From Nonomuraea montanisoli (lineage in GTDB: Bacteria; Actinomycetota; Actinomycetes; Streptosporangiales; Streptosporangiaceae), in contig NZ_JABWGN010000002.1 of NCBI RefSeq assembly GCF_013363975.1, positions 372,001 through 436,000 of the forward strand: a DNA stretch of 64,000 nucleotides, written 5' to 3'. The notes beneath the pieces are model-generated. The model searched no databases, was not told the origin of the DNA, and saw only the letters and a program-made list of their open reading frames with translations. This document shows positions 49,357 through 59,251 of the stretch, one piece after another. Positions within the stretch are counted from its first letter, which is position 1, and the number at the start of each line of letters is the position of its first letter. The translations under genes and the position numbers were made by a program.

Positions 49357-50627
49357 TGAGAACACATCCGATCGCCGCTGTCGCGGCGGGCCTGGCGATC
49401 CTCGCGGGACTCACCGGATGCGGCAAGGGCGGCTCGTCAGCCGACGGAGAAGACACCGGCAAGGAGATCAGGTTCGTCGCCGCCAAGTACGACGACGATA
49501 CCCAGCCGTACTGGGAGAGCCTGATCAAGGATTTCGAGGCGCAGAACCCCGGCTACCGGGTCAAGCTCGAGATCGTCGATTGGGAACAGATCGACGCCAA
49601 GGTGAAAACCTACATCCAGACCCGTCAGCAGCCCGACATCCTCAACTACAACGCCTATTCCGACTTCGCCCGCGACGGTCTGATCTACAAGGCGTCCGAT
49701 GTCGTCTCGACGCAGGTCATGAAGGACTTCCTGCCCAAGTTCGCCGACGGGGCCAAGTACGGTGGACAGCAGTACGGACTCCCCTTCCTCGCCAGCGCGC
49801 GACTGTTCTTCTACAACCGGGACATCTTCCGCAAGGCCGGGATCGCCGGACCGCCGAAGACCTGGGACGACGTGAAGCTCGCCGCCCAGAAGATCAAGTC
49901 CGCGGTGAACGGGGTGAGCCCGCTCGGATTGCCCTTCGGCGCCGAAGAGGCACAGGCCGAGTTCTTCATCTGGGCGATGAACAACGGCGGCGGCTGGGTG
50001 GACTCCTCCGGCAAGTGGGCGATCAACCAGCAGGCCAACGTCGACACGCTCCGGTTTCTGCGGGAGCTGACAAAGGCCGGGCTGACCCAGCCGAACCCGG
50101 AGACCACCAATCGCAAGGACGTGTTCAACCTGTTCTCGCAGGGCAAGATCGGCATGCTCAACGGTGCCGTCTTCCAGCGCAAGGGCTTCATCGACACGGT
50201 CGACAAGAACCTGGCGTACGGCGTGGCGCCCCTGCCCGGCGCGGCCGGCGCGACGCCTCAGACGCTCAGCGTCCAGGACTTCCTGGTGGCCTTCAAGAAC
50301 GGCGACGGCAAGAACGGCGACGGCAGGAACAAGGACGCCGTTTCGAGGTTTCTCAACTTCTTCTACCAGAAGGACAACGTCGCCGGGTTCCTCAAGACCG
50401 AAGGCTTCCTGCCGGTCACCAGGTCGGCCGGCGACGCGTTGAGTTCCGACCCGTACTACAAGCCCTTCGTCGAGTCGCTGGCGAACGCGCGGTTCGCGCC
50501 GACCGACGATCCGGCCTGGAGCGCGGTCGCGGGCGCCGCCAAACAGCAGATAGGAACCGCTGTCGCCGACGCCGACCCCAAGACCGTCCTGGACAAGCTC
50601 CAGGACGCCGCGGCAAAGAACGACTGA
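49353..50627 (+). CDS. ABC sugar transporter substrate-binding lipoprotein
   Basis: 424 residues. Lipoprotein signal peptide with lipobox LTGC (IAAVAAGLAILAGLTGCGKG). MalE/UgpB-type binding protein: YWESLIKDFEAQNPGYRVKL, RQQPDILNYNAYSDFARDGL, LPFLASARLFFYNRDIFRKA, SQGKIGMLNGAVF. Binds a sugar-like ligand outside the membrane and delivers it to the two permeases that follow. No ATPase is encoded, so a shared MsiK-type ATPase elsewhere is expected. Confidence 0.94.
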   Translation: MMRTHPIAAVAAGLAILAGLTGCGKGGSSADGEDTGKEIRFVAAKYDDDTQPYWESLIKDFEAQNPGYRVKLEIVDWEQIDAKVKTYIQTRQQPDILNYNAYSDFARDGLIYKASDVVSTQVMKDFLPKFADGAKYGGQQYGLPFLASARLFFYNRDIFRKAGIAGPPKTWDDVKLAAQKIKSAVNGVSPLGLPFGAEEAQAEFFIWAMNNGGGWVDSSGKWAINQQANVDTLRFLRELTKAGLTQPNPETTNRKDVFNLFSQGKIGMLNGAVFQRKGFIDTVDKNLAYGVAPLPGAAGATPQTLSVQDFLVAFKNGDGKNGDGRNKDAVSRFLNFFYQKDNVAGFLKTEGFLPVTRSAGDALSSDPYYKPFVESLANARFAPTDDPAWSAVAGAAKQQIGTAVADADPKTVLDKLQDAAAKND

Positions 50628-50628
50628 C

Positions 50629-51579
50629 ATGCGCGACGCGCGAACCACGCCGCTCGAGACAGCAGCGAGCGGCGTGGCACCACGATCCGTCTGGTGGCGC
50701 ACCGCGGGCCGGGCATTGACGCCGCTGGCGTGGGTCGGCCCGGCCGTGGCCCTGATTCTCGGCGTCGTGCTGTGGCCCGCCGTCGAAATGGTGCGGACAT
50801 CACTGACGAGAGTCAGTTCCTCCGGTCTGTCCGGCGGGTTCACCGGCTTTCGCAACTACGCCGAGCTGTTCGGCGAGAACGACCTCGTGCCGGTGCTGTG
50901 GCGCACGGCGCTGTGGGTGGTCGGCGTCGTGGCCGTCACCCTGGCGGTCTCACTGGCCTTGGCACAGGTCCTGAACGCCCGCTTCCCCGGACGCCGGTTG
51001 GTGCGGTGGGCGGTGATCGTGCCATGGGCGGCCTCGGTCCTCATGACCGCCCTGCTCTGGAAATGGATGCTCGACGACTTCTACGGCGTGGTGAACAAGC
51101 TCCTCATGGACACGGGAGTGATCGAGACGCCCGTGAACTGGCTCGCCCACCCGGAGGTGGCGTTCGCCTGCATGATGGCGGTCTCGGTCTTCGTCTCACT
51201 GCCGTTCACCTCGTTCGTCATCCTCGCCGGCCTGCAGACCATCCCCGGCGAGGTGTACGAGGCGGCACGCGTCGACGGCGCGGGGCACCTTCGCACCTAT
51301 TTCCAGATCACTCTCCCCCTTCTGCGGCCGGTGTTGTTCGTCGCATCGGTCATCAACGTCATCAACGTCTTCAATTCCTTTCCGATCATCTGGGCGATGA
51401 CCCAGGGCGGGCCGGGACGCGCCACCGACACCACGACGACCCTCATGTACAAGCTCGCTTTCCTGAACCAGGACGTCGGCGAGTCCGCCGCCCTGGCCGT
51501 GGTCAACTTCGCACTGATTCTCACCCTCGCGCTGCTCTACTCGTGGGGCGCGCGGCGGCAGGGGAGGGCGCAGGCATGA
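50629..51579 (+). CDS. ABC sugar transporter permease (MalF type)
   Basis: 316 residues, six TM helices. EAA-loop signature EVYEAARVDGAGHLRTYFQI TLPLLRP region is intact (residues about 203-228), which docks the ATPase. ATG 50629 lies one base after the lipoprotein stop. Overlaps the second permease by four bases. Confidence 0.94.
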   Translation: MRDARTTPLETAASGVAPRSVWWRTAGRALTPLAWVGPAVALILGVVLWPAVEMVRTSLTRVSSSGLSGGFTGFRNYAELFGENDLVPVLWRTALWVVGVVAVTLAVSLALAQVLNARFPGRRLVRWAVIVPWAASVLMTALLWKWMLDDFYGVVNKLLMDTGVIETPVNWLAHPEVAFACMMAVSVFVSLPFTSFVILAGLQTIPGEVYEAARVDGAGHLRTYFQITLPLLRPVLFVASVINVINVFNSFPIIWAMTQGGPGRATDTTTTLMYKLAFLNQDVGESAALAVVNFALILTLALLYSWGARRQGRAQA

Positions 51580-52412
51580 GATCGCCGATACGGCCGCGCA
51601 CCGTACTTCTCACGGCCGTCGGATGGCTGGTCGCCATCGCCTTCGTCGCGCCGTACCTCCAGATGTTCCTGACCGCCCTCAAACCGGCACCGGAACTGAT
51701 GCGGCCGCCACCCTCCTACCTGCCCGGCACATGGGAGTGGGCGAACTTCGTGAACGTATGGAAGGTGAACGACCCCAGGATCTGGGCGGCCCTGAGGTTC
51801 TCACTCCAGGTCTCGGGCGCGGCTACCGCCCTGGCGTTGGCCGTGGGCCTGCCGGCGGCCTACTACACGGCGCGCAACCGATACCGCGGACGTGGCGTGT
51901 TCCTGTTCGTCGTGCTGGTCACGCAGATGTTCGCGCCGACCGCGTTGCTGGTCGGCATCTACCGTGAGCTCGTCGCACTGGACTGGACGGACACGAGCCA
52001 GGCGCTGATCGTCGTGAACGCCGCGTTCAACCTGCCGTTCTGCGTGTGGATTCTGAACGCCTACTTCTCCAGCATCCCGAAGGAGATGGAGCAGGCGGCC
52101 TACCTCGACGGCGCCGGCCGCCTCACGGCCTTCACCCGCGTGATGCTTCCGCTGGCCATGCCCGGCGTGGTGACGGCGGCCGTCTACACCTTCATCGGGA
52201 CATGGAACGAATACATCGTGGCCATCACCGTGACGTCCTCGGACGACCGGATGACCCTCACGAGGGCGATCCCCGGGTTCGTCACCCAGTATCACGAGCA
52301 GTGGCAGTACTTGTTCGCTGTCTCGCTCATCGCGATCGTCCCCGTCGTCATCCTCTTCGCCTCGATCGAACGCCATCTTGTCGGCGGTCTGACCGCCGGG
52401 AGCGTCAAATAG
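51576..52412 (+). CDS. ABC sugar transporter permease (MalG type)
   Basis: 278 residues, six TM helices, EAA loop KEMEQAAYLDGAGRLTAFTR then VMLPLAMPGVVTAAVYTF. Typical MalG start (GWLVAIAFVAPYLQMFLTAL KP). ATG 51576. Completes the importer except for the ATPase. The ROK gene follows after 63 bp. Confidence 0.94.
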   Translation: MRSPIRPRTVLLTAVGWLVAIAFVAPYLQMFLTALKPAPELMRPPPSYLPGTWEWANFVNVWKVNDPRIWAALRFSLQVSGAATALALAVGLPAAYYTARNRYRGRGVFLFVVLVTQMFAPTALLVGIYRELVALDWTDTSQALIVVNAAFNLPFCVWILNAYFSSIPKEMEQAAYLDGAGRLTAFTRVMLPLAMPGVVTAAVYTFIGTWNEYIVAITVTSSDDRMTLTRAIPGFVTQYHEQWQYLFAVSLIAIVPVVILFASIERHLVGGLTAGSVK

Positions 52413-52475
52413 CCATGGCCAAGAGCCCTGGTCTTCTCAGCACACGGCCCTCGACGAGAGTTCGGACAACCTGAC

Positions 52476-53426
52476 ATGAACACTTCGGCGGATCCCGCCG
52501 CGATCGGCATCGACCTCGGAGCCACCCACATCCGCGCCGCGATCGTGGCGGCCGACGGAACGGTGTCGAGCGTCGTGCGACACGCCCTGCCCGCCGACGC
52601 CGCAGCCCGCAGGCAGGCCGCCGCCAACGTCGCGCTCCACCTGCTCGCCCGCCATCCGGACCGGTGGATCCACGCCATCGGCCTGGCCGTCGCGGGAACC
52701 ATCGCCGACGGCGTGCTGACCTCGTCGACGAACCTCGGCATGCAAGCCGTTGACTACCGCAGCGAGATCCACGCGGCGACCGGGCGCGCGACGACCGTGC
52801 TGAACGACGCGCACGCCGCCGCCACAGCCGAAGCACGTCTCGTCGACGGGGCCAGGACGGCCACGATCCTCATGGTGACCGTCGGCACAGGCATCGGCGG
52901 CGGCCTCGTCATCAACGGTGCCCTGCACACCGGCACCGGCGACGCCGGCGAGATCGGCCACGTCGTCGTCGATCCGGGCGGCCCCTCCTGTGGCTGCGGT
53001 CGCCGCGGGTGCTGGGAGCAGGTGGCCGGTGGCCTCGCACTGGATGCCGCGGCGTCGGACGAAGCACGGGCCGACCCTGGCGGGCGGATCGCTGCCATCG
53101 CCGGCGACCGCCACCCCGGCGCCGCGGACCTGGCCCGAGCCGCCGCCGAAGGCGACAGCGCCGCGATGGGCGTCGTCGCCCGGCATGCCGGCCTGTTCGC
53201 CGCCGGCCTCGACAACGTCTGCGCCGTCGTCGCCCCGCATGTGCTCATCCTCGGCGGAGGAATCATGGCCAGGCCTGGCCCGATCAGGGACGCCTACCTC
53301 GCGGCGACGCGTACGCTGCGCTGGCACCAGGGAGACGTCCGGCCGGCGAACCTGGGCGACAATGCGGGCATGATCGGGGCCGCCCAGGCAGCCTGGGACA
53401 ACAGCCGGTGCCGCGCAGGTGGGTGA
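52476..53426 (+). CDS. ROK family kinase
   Basis: 316-residue ROK protein without an N-terminal HTH, so a sugar kinase rather than a repressor. ATP-site IGIDLGATHIRAAIVAADG, VTVGTGIGGGLVINGAL, catalytic/metal block GTGDAGEIGHVVVDPGGPSC and the Cys zinc motif GPSCGCGRRGCWEQ, then VLILGGGIMA. Probably phosphorylates the imported sugar (glucose, N-acetylmannosamine or similar). ATG 52476. Confidence 0.92.
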   Translation: MNTSADPAAIGIDLGATHIRAAIVAADGTVSSVVRHALPADAAARRQAAANVALHLLARHPDRWIHAIGLAVAGTIADGVLTSSTNLGMQAVDYRSEIHAATGRATTVLNDAHAAATAEARLVDGARTATILMVTVGTGIGGGLVINGALHTGTGDAGEIGHVVVDPGGPSCGCGRRGCWEQVAGGLALDAAASDEARADPGGRIAAIAGDRHPGAADLARAAAEGDSAAMGVVARHAGLFAAGLDNVCAVVAPHVLILGGGIMARPGPIRDAYLAATRTLRWHQGDVRPANLGDNAGMIGAAQAAWDNSRCRAGG

Positions 53427-53570
53427 GAGCCCGGACGGCGTGACGGAGACTGCCTCCCTTGTGCGGGCAGTCCGCCCGCACCGAACACCGTCGGCTCCGC
53501 CGCCAGGCTGAGGGGCCGTCACTCGGCCGGTGGACGACGCGGCAGGCCCCCGCCGCCTACCGTCGGCGGC

Positions 53571-54293
53571 GTGTTCAACGACCACGTGACCTTCCGCCGC
53601 CTCGCGGCGGGCACCCTGCTCATCGCCGCCCCCCTGCTCCAGGCGGTGGCGGTCATCGTCGACCCCGGCACCTGGGGCGACGACCGGGAGGCGGTCAGCT
53701 ACGGCTCCAACCCCGCCCTCGCCCAGACCGAGTCCGCCCTCTACCACTGGAGCTGGATGCTCATGGCCGTGGCCGCCATCGGCCTCGTCCACCTCACCCG
53801 GCAGCGGGCGACCCGGCTCGGGCACATCGCCGGCGCCATGACGGTCATCGGCTACCTCAACCTGTCGGCCCTGCTGATGATGGACCCCGTCGAGTGGTGG
53901 CTCGGCCGGCACCACCCGCCGGAGCAGGCGCAGAAGATCCTCGACGAGATGCTCGACCTGCCGGGTGTGATCGTCGGGTTCCAGATGCCGTGGGTGCCGC
54001 TCGGCCTCATCGGACTGCCGCTGCTGACCGTCGCCGTGTGGCGGTCAGGGTTCTCCGGCTGGTGGGTGCCCGTGACGGTCGTCGTCGGCTACGGAGGCGG
54101 GTTCGCGGTCGACTACGGCCCGATCACCGTCGTGCTCTGGATCATCCCCGTCGCCGGGCTCGGCGCGCTCGGGGTCAAGGTCCTGCGCATGGGCGACGAC
54201 GCCTGGGCCGCCCTCTACGCGCGGCGAAGGGCGGAGGACACGCCTCCGCCCCTCCCGGTCCCTGGAGATCAGGACCGGCACAGCGCGCGGTGA
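53571..54293 (+). CDS. multi-pass membrane protein, function unknown
   Basis: 240 residues, about five or six TM helices (11-30, 62-82, 88-107, 137-160, 165-185, 188-208). No domain recognised; the layout (YHWSWMLMAVAAIGLVHLTR, IAGAMTVIGYLNLSALLMMD) resembles DUF4386-like or similar small actinobacterial membrane proteins. GTG 53571. Convergent with the SulP fusion gene 34 bp away. Confidence 0.75.
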   Translation: MFNDHVTFRRLAAGTLLIAAPLLQAVAVIVDPGTWGDDREAVSYGSNPALAQTESALYHWSWMLMAVAAIGLVHLTRQRATRLGHIAGAMTVIGYLNLSALLMMDPVEWWLGRHHPPEQAQKILDEMLDLPGVIVGFQMPWVPLGLIGLPLLTVAVWRSGFSGWWVPVTVVVGYGGGFAVDYGPITVVLWIIPVAGLGALGVKVLRMGDDAWAALYARRRAEDTPPPLPVPGDQDRHSAR

Positions 54294-54327
54294 CTCCCGG
54301 GACCGCCTCGCAGGCGCCGCGCCCGGG

Positions 54328-56559
54328 TCAGATCTTCACCGACACCGTGGACGGCAGCGGCGGGAGCATCTGGACCCGGGCCGAGCCGATGTCGAAGTAC
54401 AGCCCGACCAGCTCCAGCCGCCCCGCCCGTACCTGCTCGTCCACCTTGCGGTGGGTGCGGAGGTTCTCGAGCTGCTGCTGCACGTTCATCCGGCAGAGCT
54501 GGTCGAGCGCCCGCGAGTCGAGCGGCCCGTCGGCGCTCTCGATGAACCTGGCCAGGCTGTGGTGGCCGTGCCGCAGCCAGCGTCGCATCCCCGGCAGGCT
54601 GCCGGCCTTCACCCCGCCGCTCAGCAGCCCCGCCATCGCCCCGCAGCCCGAATGCCCGCACACGGTGATCGTGTGGACGCCCAGCACCTGCGTGGCGTAC
54701 TCGATGGCCGCCACCACCGAGTCGTCGTGCGGCTCGGCGCCCCGGCGGGGCACCAGGTTGCCGATGTTGCGGACCGTGAACAGGTCGCCCGGCCCGCTCG
54801 CCGTGATCAGGCTCGGCACGACCCGCGAGTCGGCGCACGTGATGAACAGGTGCGACGGCTGCTGCTTGTGGGCCAGCTCGGTGAGAATGGGCCGCACCAG
54901 CGGCGCCGTACGCCGGTGGAACTCCCGCGCGCCCGCCGTCAGCCGGCACTCGGGCCGGTCGGGCGGCCCCACCGGCGGCTCCGACGACGGCTCGGCCGAG
55001 GGCCGGACGGGGCGGCGGTGCCGGTGCGCCCACGGCAGCCACCACCGGTCGGGCGCCCGGGGCGGCTTCTTGGCCTGATACGTACGGGCGCCGCTCGCGG
55101 CCAGCGCGTACCACTCGTCGTGCAACTCGTCGATGTCCACCGTTCCACCGGACCGCTCGTGGTTGAGCCGCCAGGAGTGGATGGCCTCGAAGGCGGCGTT
55201 GTCCATGAAGTCGATGTTGAGGTCGAGGTCCACGGCCGAGCGCGGCGGGATGGCCCGCAGCTCGTGAGTCAGCCGGGGCACCCCCAGGAACGTCAGCGAC
55301 CCGCTGATCGACACGTGCCACCGCCCGTCGTCCACCGGCTCGTGCGTCCTGACCGTCACCCACGTCAGCCGCCGCAGCGCCATCACCGCGGCCAGCGCCA
55401 GGCCCGCCACCACGCCCTCGGCCAGGCCGAGCACGATGACCGCGAGCATGGTCACGACGTAGACCGGCACCTCGCCGTGGCCGTGGACCTTGCGGACGTG
55501 GCCGAGGTTGACCATCTGCACGCCGATGAACACGAGCAGCGCCGCCAGCGCCTCCATGGGGATGAGCTGGATCGTCCAGCCGAACCCCAGCGCGAACATC
55601 AGCACCCACACCCCGTGCAGCACCGCCGACGCGCGGCTGCGGGCGCCCGCCTGGACGTTGGCGGTGCTGCGCACGATCACCCCGGCCACCGGCAGGCCGC
55701 CGAGCGCGCCCGAGATCATGTTGGCCACGCCCTGGCCGGTCAGCTCCTGGTCGAGGTCGGCGCGCGGCCCCGCGTGCATGCCGTCGACCGCCACCGAGCA
55801 CAGCAGCGACTCGACGCCCGCCAGCAGCGCCACCAGCAGCACGGCGGCCACGACCTCGTGCCAGTCGCCCTGCGGCAGCACCGGGAACGCCCACGTGCCG
55901 AAGCTGCCCGACAGGTCGACCCGGGTGACGTCCCACTGGAACGCCCACGCGACGAGCGCGGCCACGAGCAGCGCCGCGAGCGGCGCGGGCACCACCCTGA
56001 CGTGCTTGGGCAGCCGCGTCCACAGTGCGAGGACCGCGATCGTGAGCAGCCCGACCGCCACGGTGTGGCCGTGCATCGCGGCCACCTGGGCGGGCAGCTC
56101 CATGAGGTTGGCCAGGGCGGAGCGTTGCGGGCTGCCGCCGAGCACGATGTGCAGCTGGGACAGCGCGATCACCACGCCGACACCCGCCAGCATGCCGTGG
56201 ATCACGGCGGGGGAGACGGCCAGCGCCGCCCGGGCCGCCCGCAGCAGGCCCAGCACGAGCTGGACCGCCCCCGCCAGCAGCGTGATCATGCAGGTCGCCC
56301 GCCAGCCGTACGTCTGGACGAGGTCCGCCACCACCAGAGAGAGGCCGGCGGCGGGCCCGCTCACCTGGACGACGGAGCCGCCGAGCGCTCCGGCCACGAC
56401 ACCGCCCACGACGGCGGCTATGAGTCCAGCGGCGAGGGGGGCACCCGAGGCCATCGCGATGCCCAGGGAGAGGGGCACCGCGACGAGGAAGACCACGAGC
56501 GAGGCAGGCACATCGTACCTGAGAGTCCTCAGCACGTTACTGTGAGTGTCGCCGGTCAT
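54328..56559 (-). CDS. SulP-type bicarbonate/sulfate transporter fused to beta-carbonic anhydrase
   Basis: 743 residues. Residues 1-400: SulP membrane domain (LRYDVPASLVVFLVAVPLSL, VVQVSGPAAGLSLVVADLV, then about ten TM). Residues about 400-510: STAS-like domain (ISGSLTFLGVPRLTHELRAI, VDLDLNIDFMDNAAFEAIHS). Residues about 565-730: beta-carbonic anhydrase with zinc ligands Cys/Asp/Arg in FITCADSRVVPSL and His-Cys in CGHSGCGAMAGLL. The fusion couples CO2 hydration to bicarbonate transport at the membrane. ATG 56559; the 37 upstream in-frame residues lack family similarity. Confidence 0.95.
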   Translation of the reverse strand: MTGDTHSNVLRTLRYDVPASLVVFLVAVPLSLGIAMASGAPLAAGLIAAVVGGVVAGALGGSVVQVSGPAAGLSLVVADLVQTYGWRATCMITLLAGAVQLVLGLLRAARAALAVSPAVIHGMLAGVGVVIALSQLHIVLGGSPQRSALANLMELPAQVAAMHGHTVAVGLLTIAVLALWTRLPKHVRVVPAPLAALLVAALVAWAFQWDVTRVDLSGSFGTWAFPVLPQGDWHEVVAAVLLVALLAGVESLLCSVAVDGMHAGPRADLDQELTGQGVANMISGALGGLPVAGVIVRSTANVQAGARSRASAVLHGVWVLMFALGFGWTIQLIPMEALAALLVFIGVQMVNLGHVRKVHGHGEVPVYVVTMLAVIVLGLAEGVVAGLALAAVMALRRLTWVTVRTHEPVDDGRWHVSISGSLTFLGVPRLTHELRAIPPRSAVDLDLNIDFMDNAAFEAIHSWRLNHERSGGTVDIDELHDEWYALAASGARTYQAKKPPRAPDRWWLPWAHRHRRPVRPSAEPSSEPPVGPPDRPECRLTAGAREFHRRTAPLVRPILTELAHKQQPSHLFITCADSRVVPSLITASGPGDLFTVRNIGNLVPRRGAEPHDDSVVAAIEYATQVLGVHTITVCGHSGCGAMAGLLSGGVKAGSLPGMRRWLRHGHHSLARFIESADGPLDSRALDQLCRMNVQQQLENLRTHRKVDEQVRAGRLELVGLYFDIGSARVQMLPPLPSTVSVKI

Positions 56560-56718
56560 GCCGCAAACCCTAATGCCCCGCCGGGGCGGGGCTTCAGGCT
56601 CGTCACCGGGTTTTACGGAATCCAGGGCTGGCGCGGCGGCGCGCCTGGCTGCGACACCGGCCGCCGTCACTCTCGCCGGCCCCGGCGGGGCCGCGAAAGC
56701 GACGGCCCCGGCGCGGGA

Positions 56719-58305
56719 TCAGCGGTAGTAGTCGGGGAAGTCCGGCTCGGGGGTGGCCCGGCGACGGCCGCGGCCGCCACCGCTCTGGCCCGGACGCTGG
56801 CCCTCGGACTTGCCGTACATCTCGTTGTAGGTCGGCCAGCCGCCCGTGCCGCCGGTGGACGGCGACTCGGGCCAGTCGGGGCCGCCGGGCTGGCCGGCCG
56901 CGCTGGCGAAGTCGCCCGTCTCGTACGCGATGGACTGCGGGACGGGCGGCGCCGACAGCACGTCGTCGCGGGGCGAGACCGCGCGCGCCGGCGCGGTCGG
57001 CACGCCCGTCGCCGGGGACGGTGCGGTCAGCGGGTCGGAGTCGTCGGCCACGGCCCAGCCGGAGCGCACCTCGTACGACGCCGGGTAGGAACCGGACGGC
57101 TGCTGCGGCTGGAAGCCTGGCCACGACCCGGAGGGGCCGGGGACGGGCGCGGGGGCCGGAGCCGGGGAGTCGTCGAGGATGTCGTGCGACGGCCAGGAAC
57201 CGGAGGCGGACGGGGTGGCCGGGCCGGCGGCGGGCCAGCCGGCGTCGAGGGCGTCGGCGCCGTTGTAGGCCGCCGGGAACGGGTCACTCGTCGGCGCCCC
57301 GTGGATGGGGGCGACCGGCGTGGCAGGGAAGGAACCGCTGCCAGCCGGGTTGAACGCGCCGCCGGCGGCGGCGAACGAGCCGGTCACCGGGCCGGTGGCG
57401 GGCATCGGGCCGGTCGCGACGCCGTTGCTGGACAGGGAGCCGGGGGCGCCCACGGCCGGGAAGGAGCCGCTGGTGGCCGGCGCCCCGTTGGTCGACAGGG
57501 AGCCGGAGGGGCGCGGGTCGGGGCGGTTGGCGGGCACCGGCTTGGCGCCGGCGCCGAGGATGCTCATCACGTCCGCGGGCGGGGCCGAGAACGTCACCGT
57601 GCGCTGGTCGGCAAGGTCGGACGCCGACGGGGCGGGACGGGGCTGCGCGGGCTCGACCAGGTCGGCCAGGGCGGCCGTGGGAGCGGGGACGGGAGCGGCG
57701 GGCTCGCGGCGCGACCGCTGCGGCCGTTGCGGCAGCGGCGCCTGGACGGTGGTGGCGTCGGGATCGACGGCGGCGGCCTCGCGGCGGGAGGGACGCTTGC
57801 GCTCGCCGGTGCGCTCACGGCCGGCGGGACGGGCCGCGGCGGGCCGCTCGGGCTCGCGCTCGGCGGGGCGGGGGGCGGCGGGCTCGCGCTCGTCACGCTC
57901 GACCGGGCGGGCGGCGCCCTTGCGGGCCGCCACGGTGCCCCCGGCGCCGAAGCCGCCCTCGGTGGCGTCGCTGCGGATGGTCGCCCAGAACTCCTCGTCG
58001 TCCTCGTCGTTCGTCGGGTTGCCCCACTCGTCCACACCGCGCTTGCCACGCTGACCGGTGCGCACCGGTTTGGGCTTGACCTCGTCGATGGGACTGAAGT
58101 CGGGACTGAAGTTGGCCATACGGGGCTCGTGGGCGGCGAACTCGTCCGTGGACCGAGCGTGCGTCTGCTCTTCCTTCTCGATCATCTGCTTCAGCCGCTC
58201 CGGTGGAAGCGAGCTCTCCCGCCGGCTCATCGAACGCATGCCCAGTGCCACGACAGCGATCACGAGGAGCACGACAGCGACCAAGCTGACTACGACCGCG
58301 ATCAT
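56719..58305 (-). CDS. single-pass membrane protein with long disordered domain
   Basis: 528 residues. One N-terminal TM (IAVVVSLVAVVLLVIAVVAL), a short conserved-looking segment (PDFSPIDEVKPKPVRTGQRG, DEWGNPTNDEDDEEFWATIR), then about 400 residues rich in Ala, Pro, Ser and Gly with recurring GSFPA/GSLS/GSWP words. No enzyme domain. Such proteins are common in actinomycetes and unassigned. ATG 58305 is set by the TM start. The tail is basic (GRGRRRATPEP). Confidence 0.8.
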   Translation of the reverse strand: MIAVVVSLVAVVLLVIAVVALGMRSMSRRESSLPPERLKQMIEKEEQTHARSTDEFAAHEPRMANFSPDFSPIDEVKPKPVRTGQRGKRGVDEWGNPTNDEDDEEFWATIRSDATEGGFGAGGTVAARKGAARPVERDEREPAAPRPAEREPERPAAARPAGRERTGERKRPSRREAAAVDPDATTVQAPLPQRPQRSRREPAAPVPAPTAALADLVEPAQPRPAPSASDLADQRTVTFSAPPADVMSILGAGAKPVPANRPDPRPSGSLSTNGAPATSGSFPAVGAPGSLSSNGVATGPMPATGPVTGSFAAAGGAFNPAGSGSFPATPVAPIHGAPTSDPFPAAYNGADALDAGWPAAGPATPSASGSWPSHDILDDSPAPAPAPVPGPSGSWPGFQPQQPSGSYPASYEVRSGWAVADDSDPLTAPSPATGVPTAPARAVSPRDDVLSAPPVPQSIAYETGDFASAAGQPGGPDWPESPSTGGTGGWPTYNEMYGKSEGQRPGQSGGGRGRRRATPEPDFPDYYR

Positions 58306-58488
58306 TGCACCACCCTCAAAGCCATGGCCTCCCTGTGGCACCGGTGAGGTCGCGCGGCCATCGACGCGACCTGCCCCCATTGATCACCAGCGCCTGACAA
58401 TTGGATCTGATTGTGTCGGACCACTGCGAGCGTTGTCACACCCTAAGCGAAGAATTGGTAACGATTACTACACCGGGTGTTTGGAACC

Positions 58489-59064
58489 TCACTCGATGTT
58501 CACCGCCGTCAGCCGACCTCGGGCGATGGTCCTGTCGGCGATGTCGCGCAGGATCTCGGGCAGGGGAGCGCCCTCCTTGGCTGGCACCTTCGCCGACAGC
58601 GTGTACACCGTGAAGCGGTAGCTCACGCCTCGCGCGCACGGAGGCTGGTAGCCGACCTTCCCACTGGTCACCCGGGCCTGGCTGGAGCCGTCCGGAGGGT
58701 TCTCCGCCGCTCCGGGGCCGAGCTCGGTGGTGGTCGCGGGGATGTTGTACAGCACCCACTGCACGGCCGACTCGGACTGCGTGTGGGAGTCGACCACGAT
58801 CGCGATCGCCTTCGCCTGGGGGAGCGGCTCGCTGGACCAGCGCAGCGGCGGGCTGCCCTGGGTGCCCTCGCACGAGTACTCGCGCGGCAGCGGCTCGCCC
58901 TCGCGCAGCTCGGGACTGGAGACGTTGATCTGCGCGATCTCCTTGGCCTCCGACCTGCCCACCAGGAAACTGGCGCCGCAACCCGACAAGGCCAGCATGG
59001 CCGTCACCGCTGTCACAGTGACAACGATGGATCCCATGCGTCCAGTCGTGTTACACAGCCCCAT
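58489..59064 (-). CDS. YbhB/YbcL (PEBP-like) lipoprotein
   Basis: 191 residues with a lipobox (TVTAVTAMLALSGC). PEBP/Raf-kinase-inhibitor-like fold: LREGEPLPREYSCEGTQGSP, PLRWSSEPLPQAKAIAIVVD, VQWVLYNIPATTTEL, YQPPCARGVSYRFTVYTLSA. Exported and lipid-anchored. Function of bacterial members is unclear. ATG 59064 gives a basic residue before the hydrophobic core; ATG 59037 is possible. Confidence 0.9.
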   Translation of the reverse strand: MGLCNTTGRMGSIVVTVTAVTAMLALSGCGASFLVGRSEAKEIAQINVSSPELREGEPLPREYSCEGTQGSPPLRWSSEPLPQAKAIAIVVDSHTQSESAVQWVLYNIPATTTELGPGAAENPPDGSSQARVTSGKVGYQPPCARGVSYRFTVYTLSAKVPAKEGAPLPEILRDIADRTIARGRLTAVNIE

Positions 59065-59251
59065 GTCGCATGATGCTACGCGGCCATGAGGCGTGCGCCG
59101 ACCGTTTCGCGAAGGTCGGTGAATGGTAAAGAGACCCAAAGGGGCCAGAAACCCGACATCAAGACCGTGTATCCGCAGGCGAGCACGCGGTGAGGCCGGA
59201 GGGGGATCGGGCGGAGATCGCCCGGGGGCGGCGCGGCTTAAGCTGGTTTGC

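Noticed and set aside
54451..58347. 1298-codon open frame on the plus strand
   Set aside because: It is the antisense shadow of the SulP fusion and the disordered membrane protein; its composition (Arg/His/Gln-rich without motifs) is that of a high-GC off-frame.
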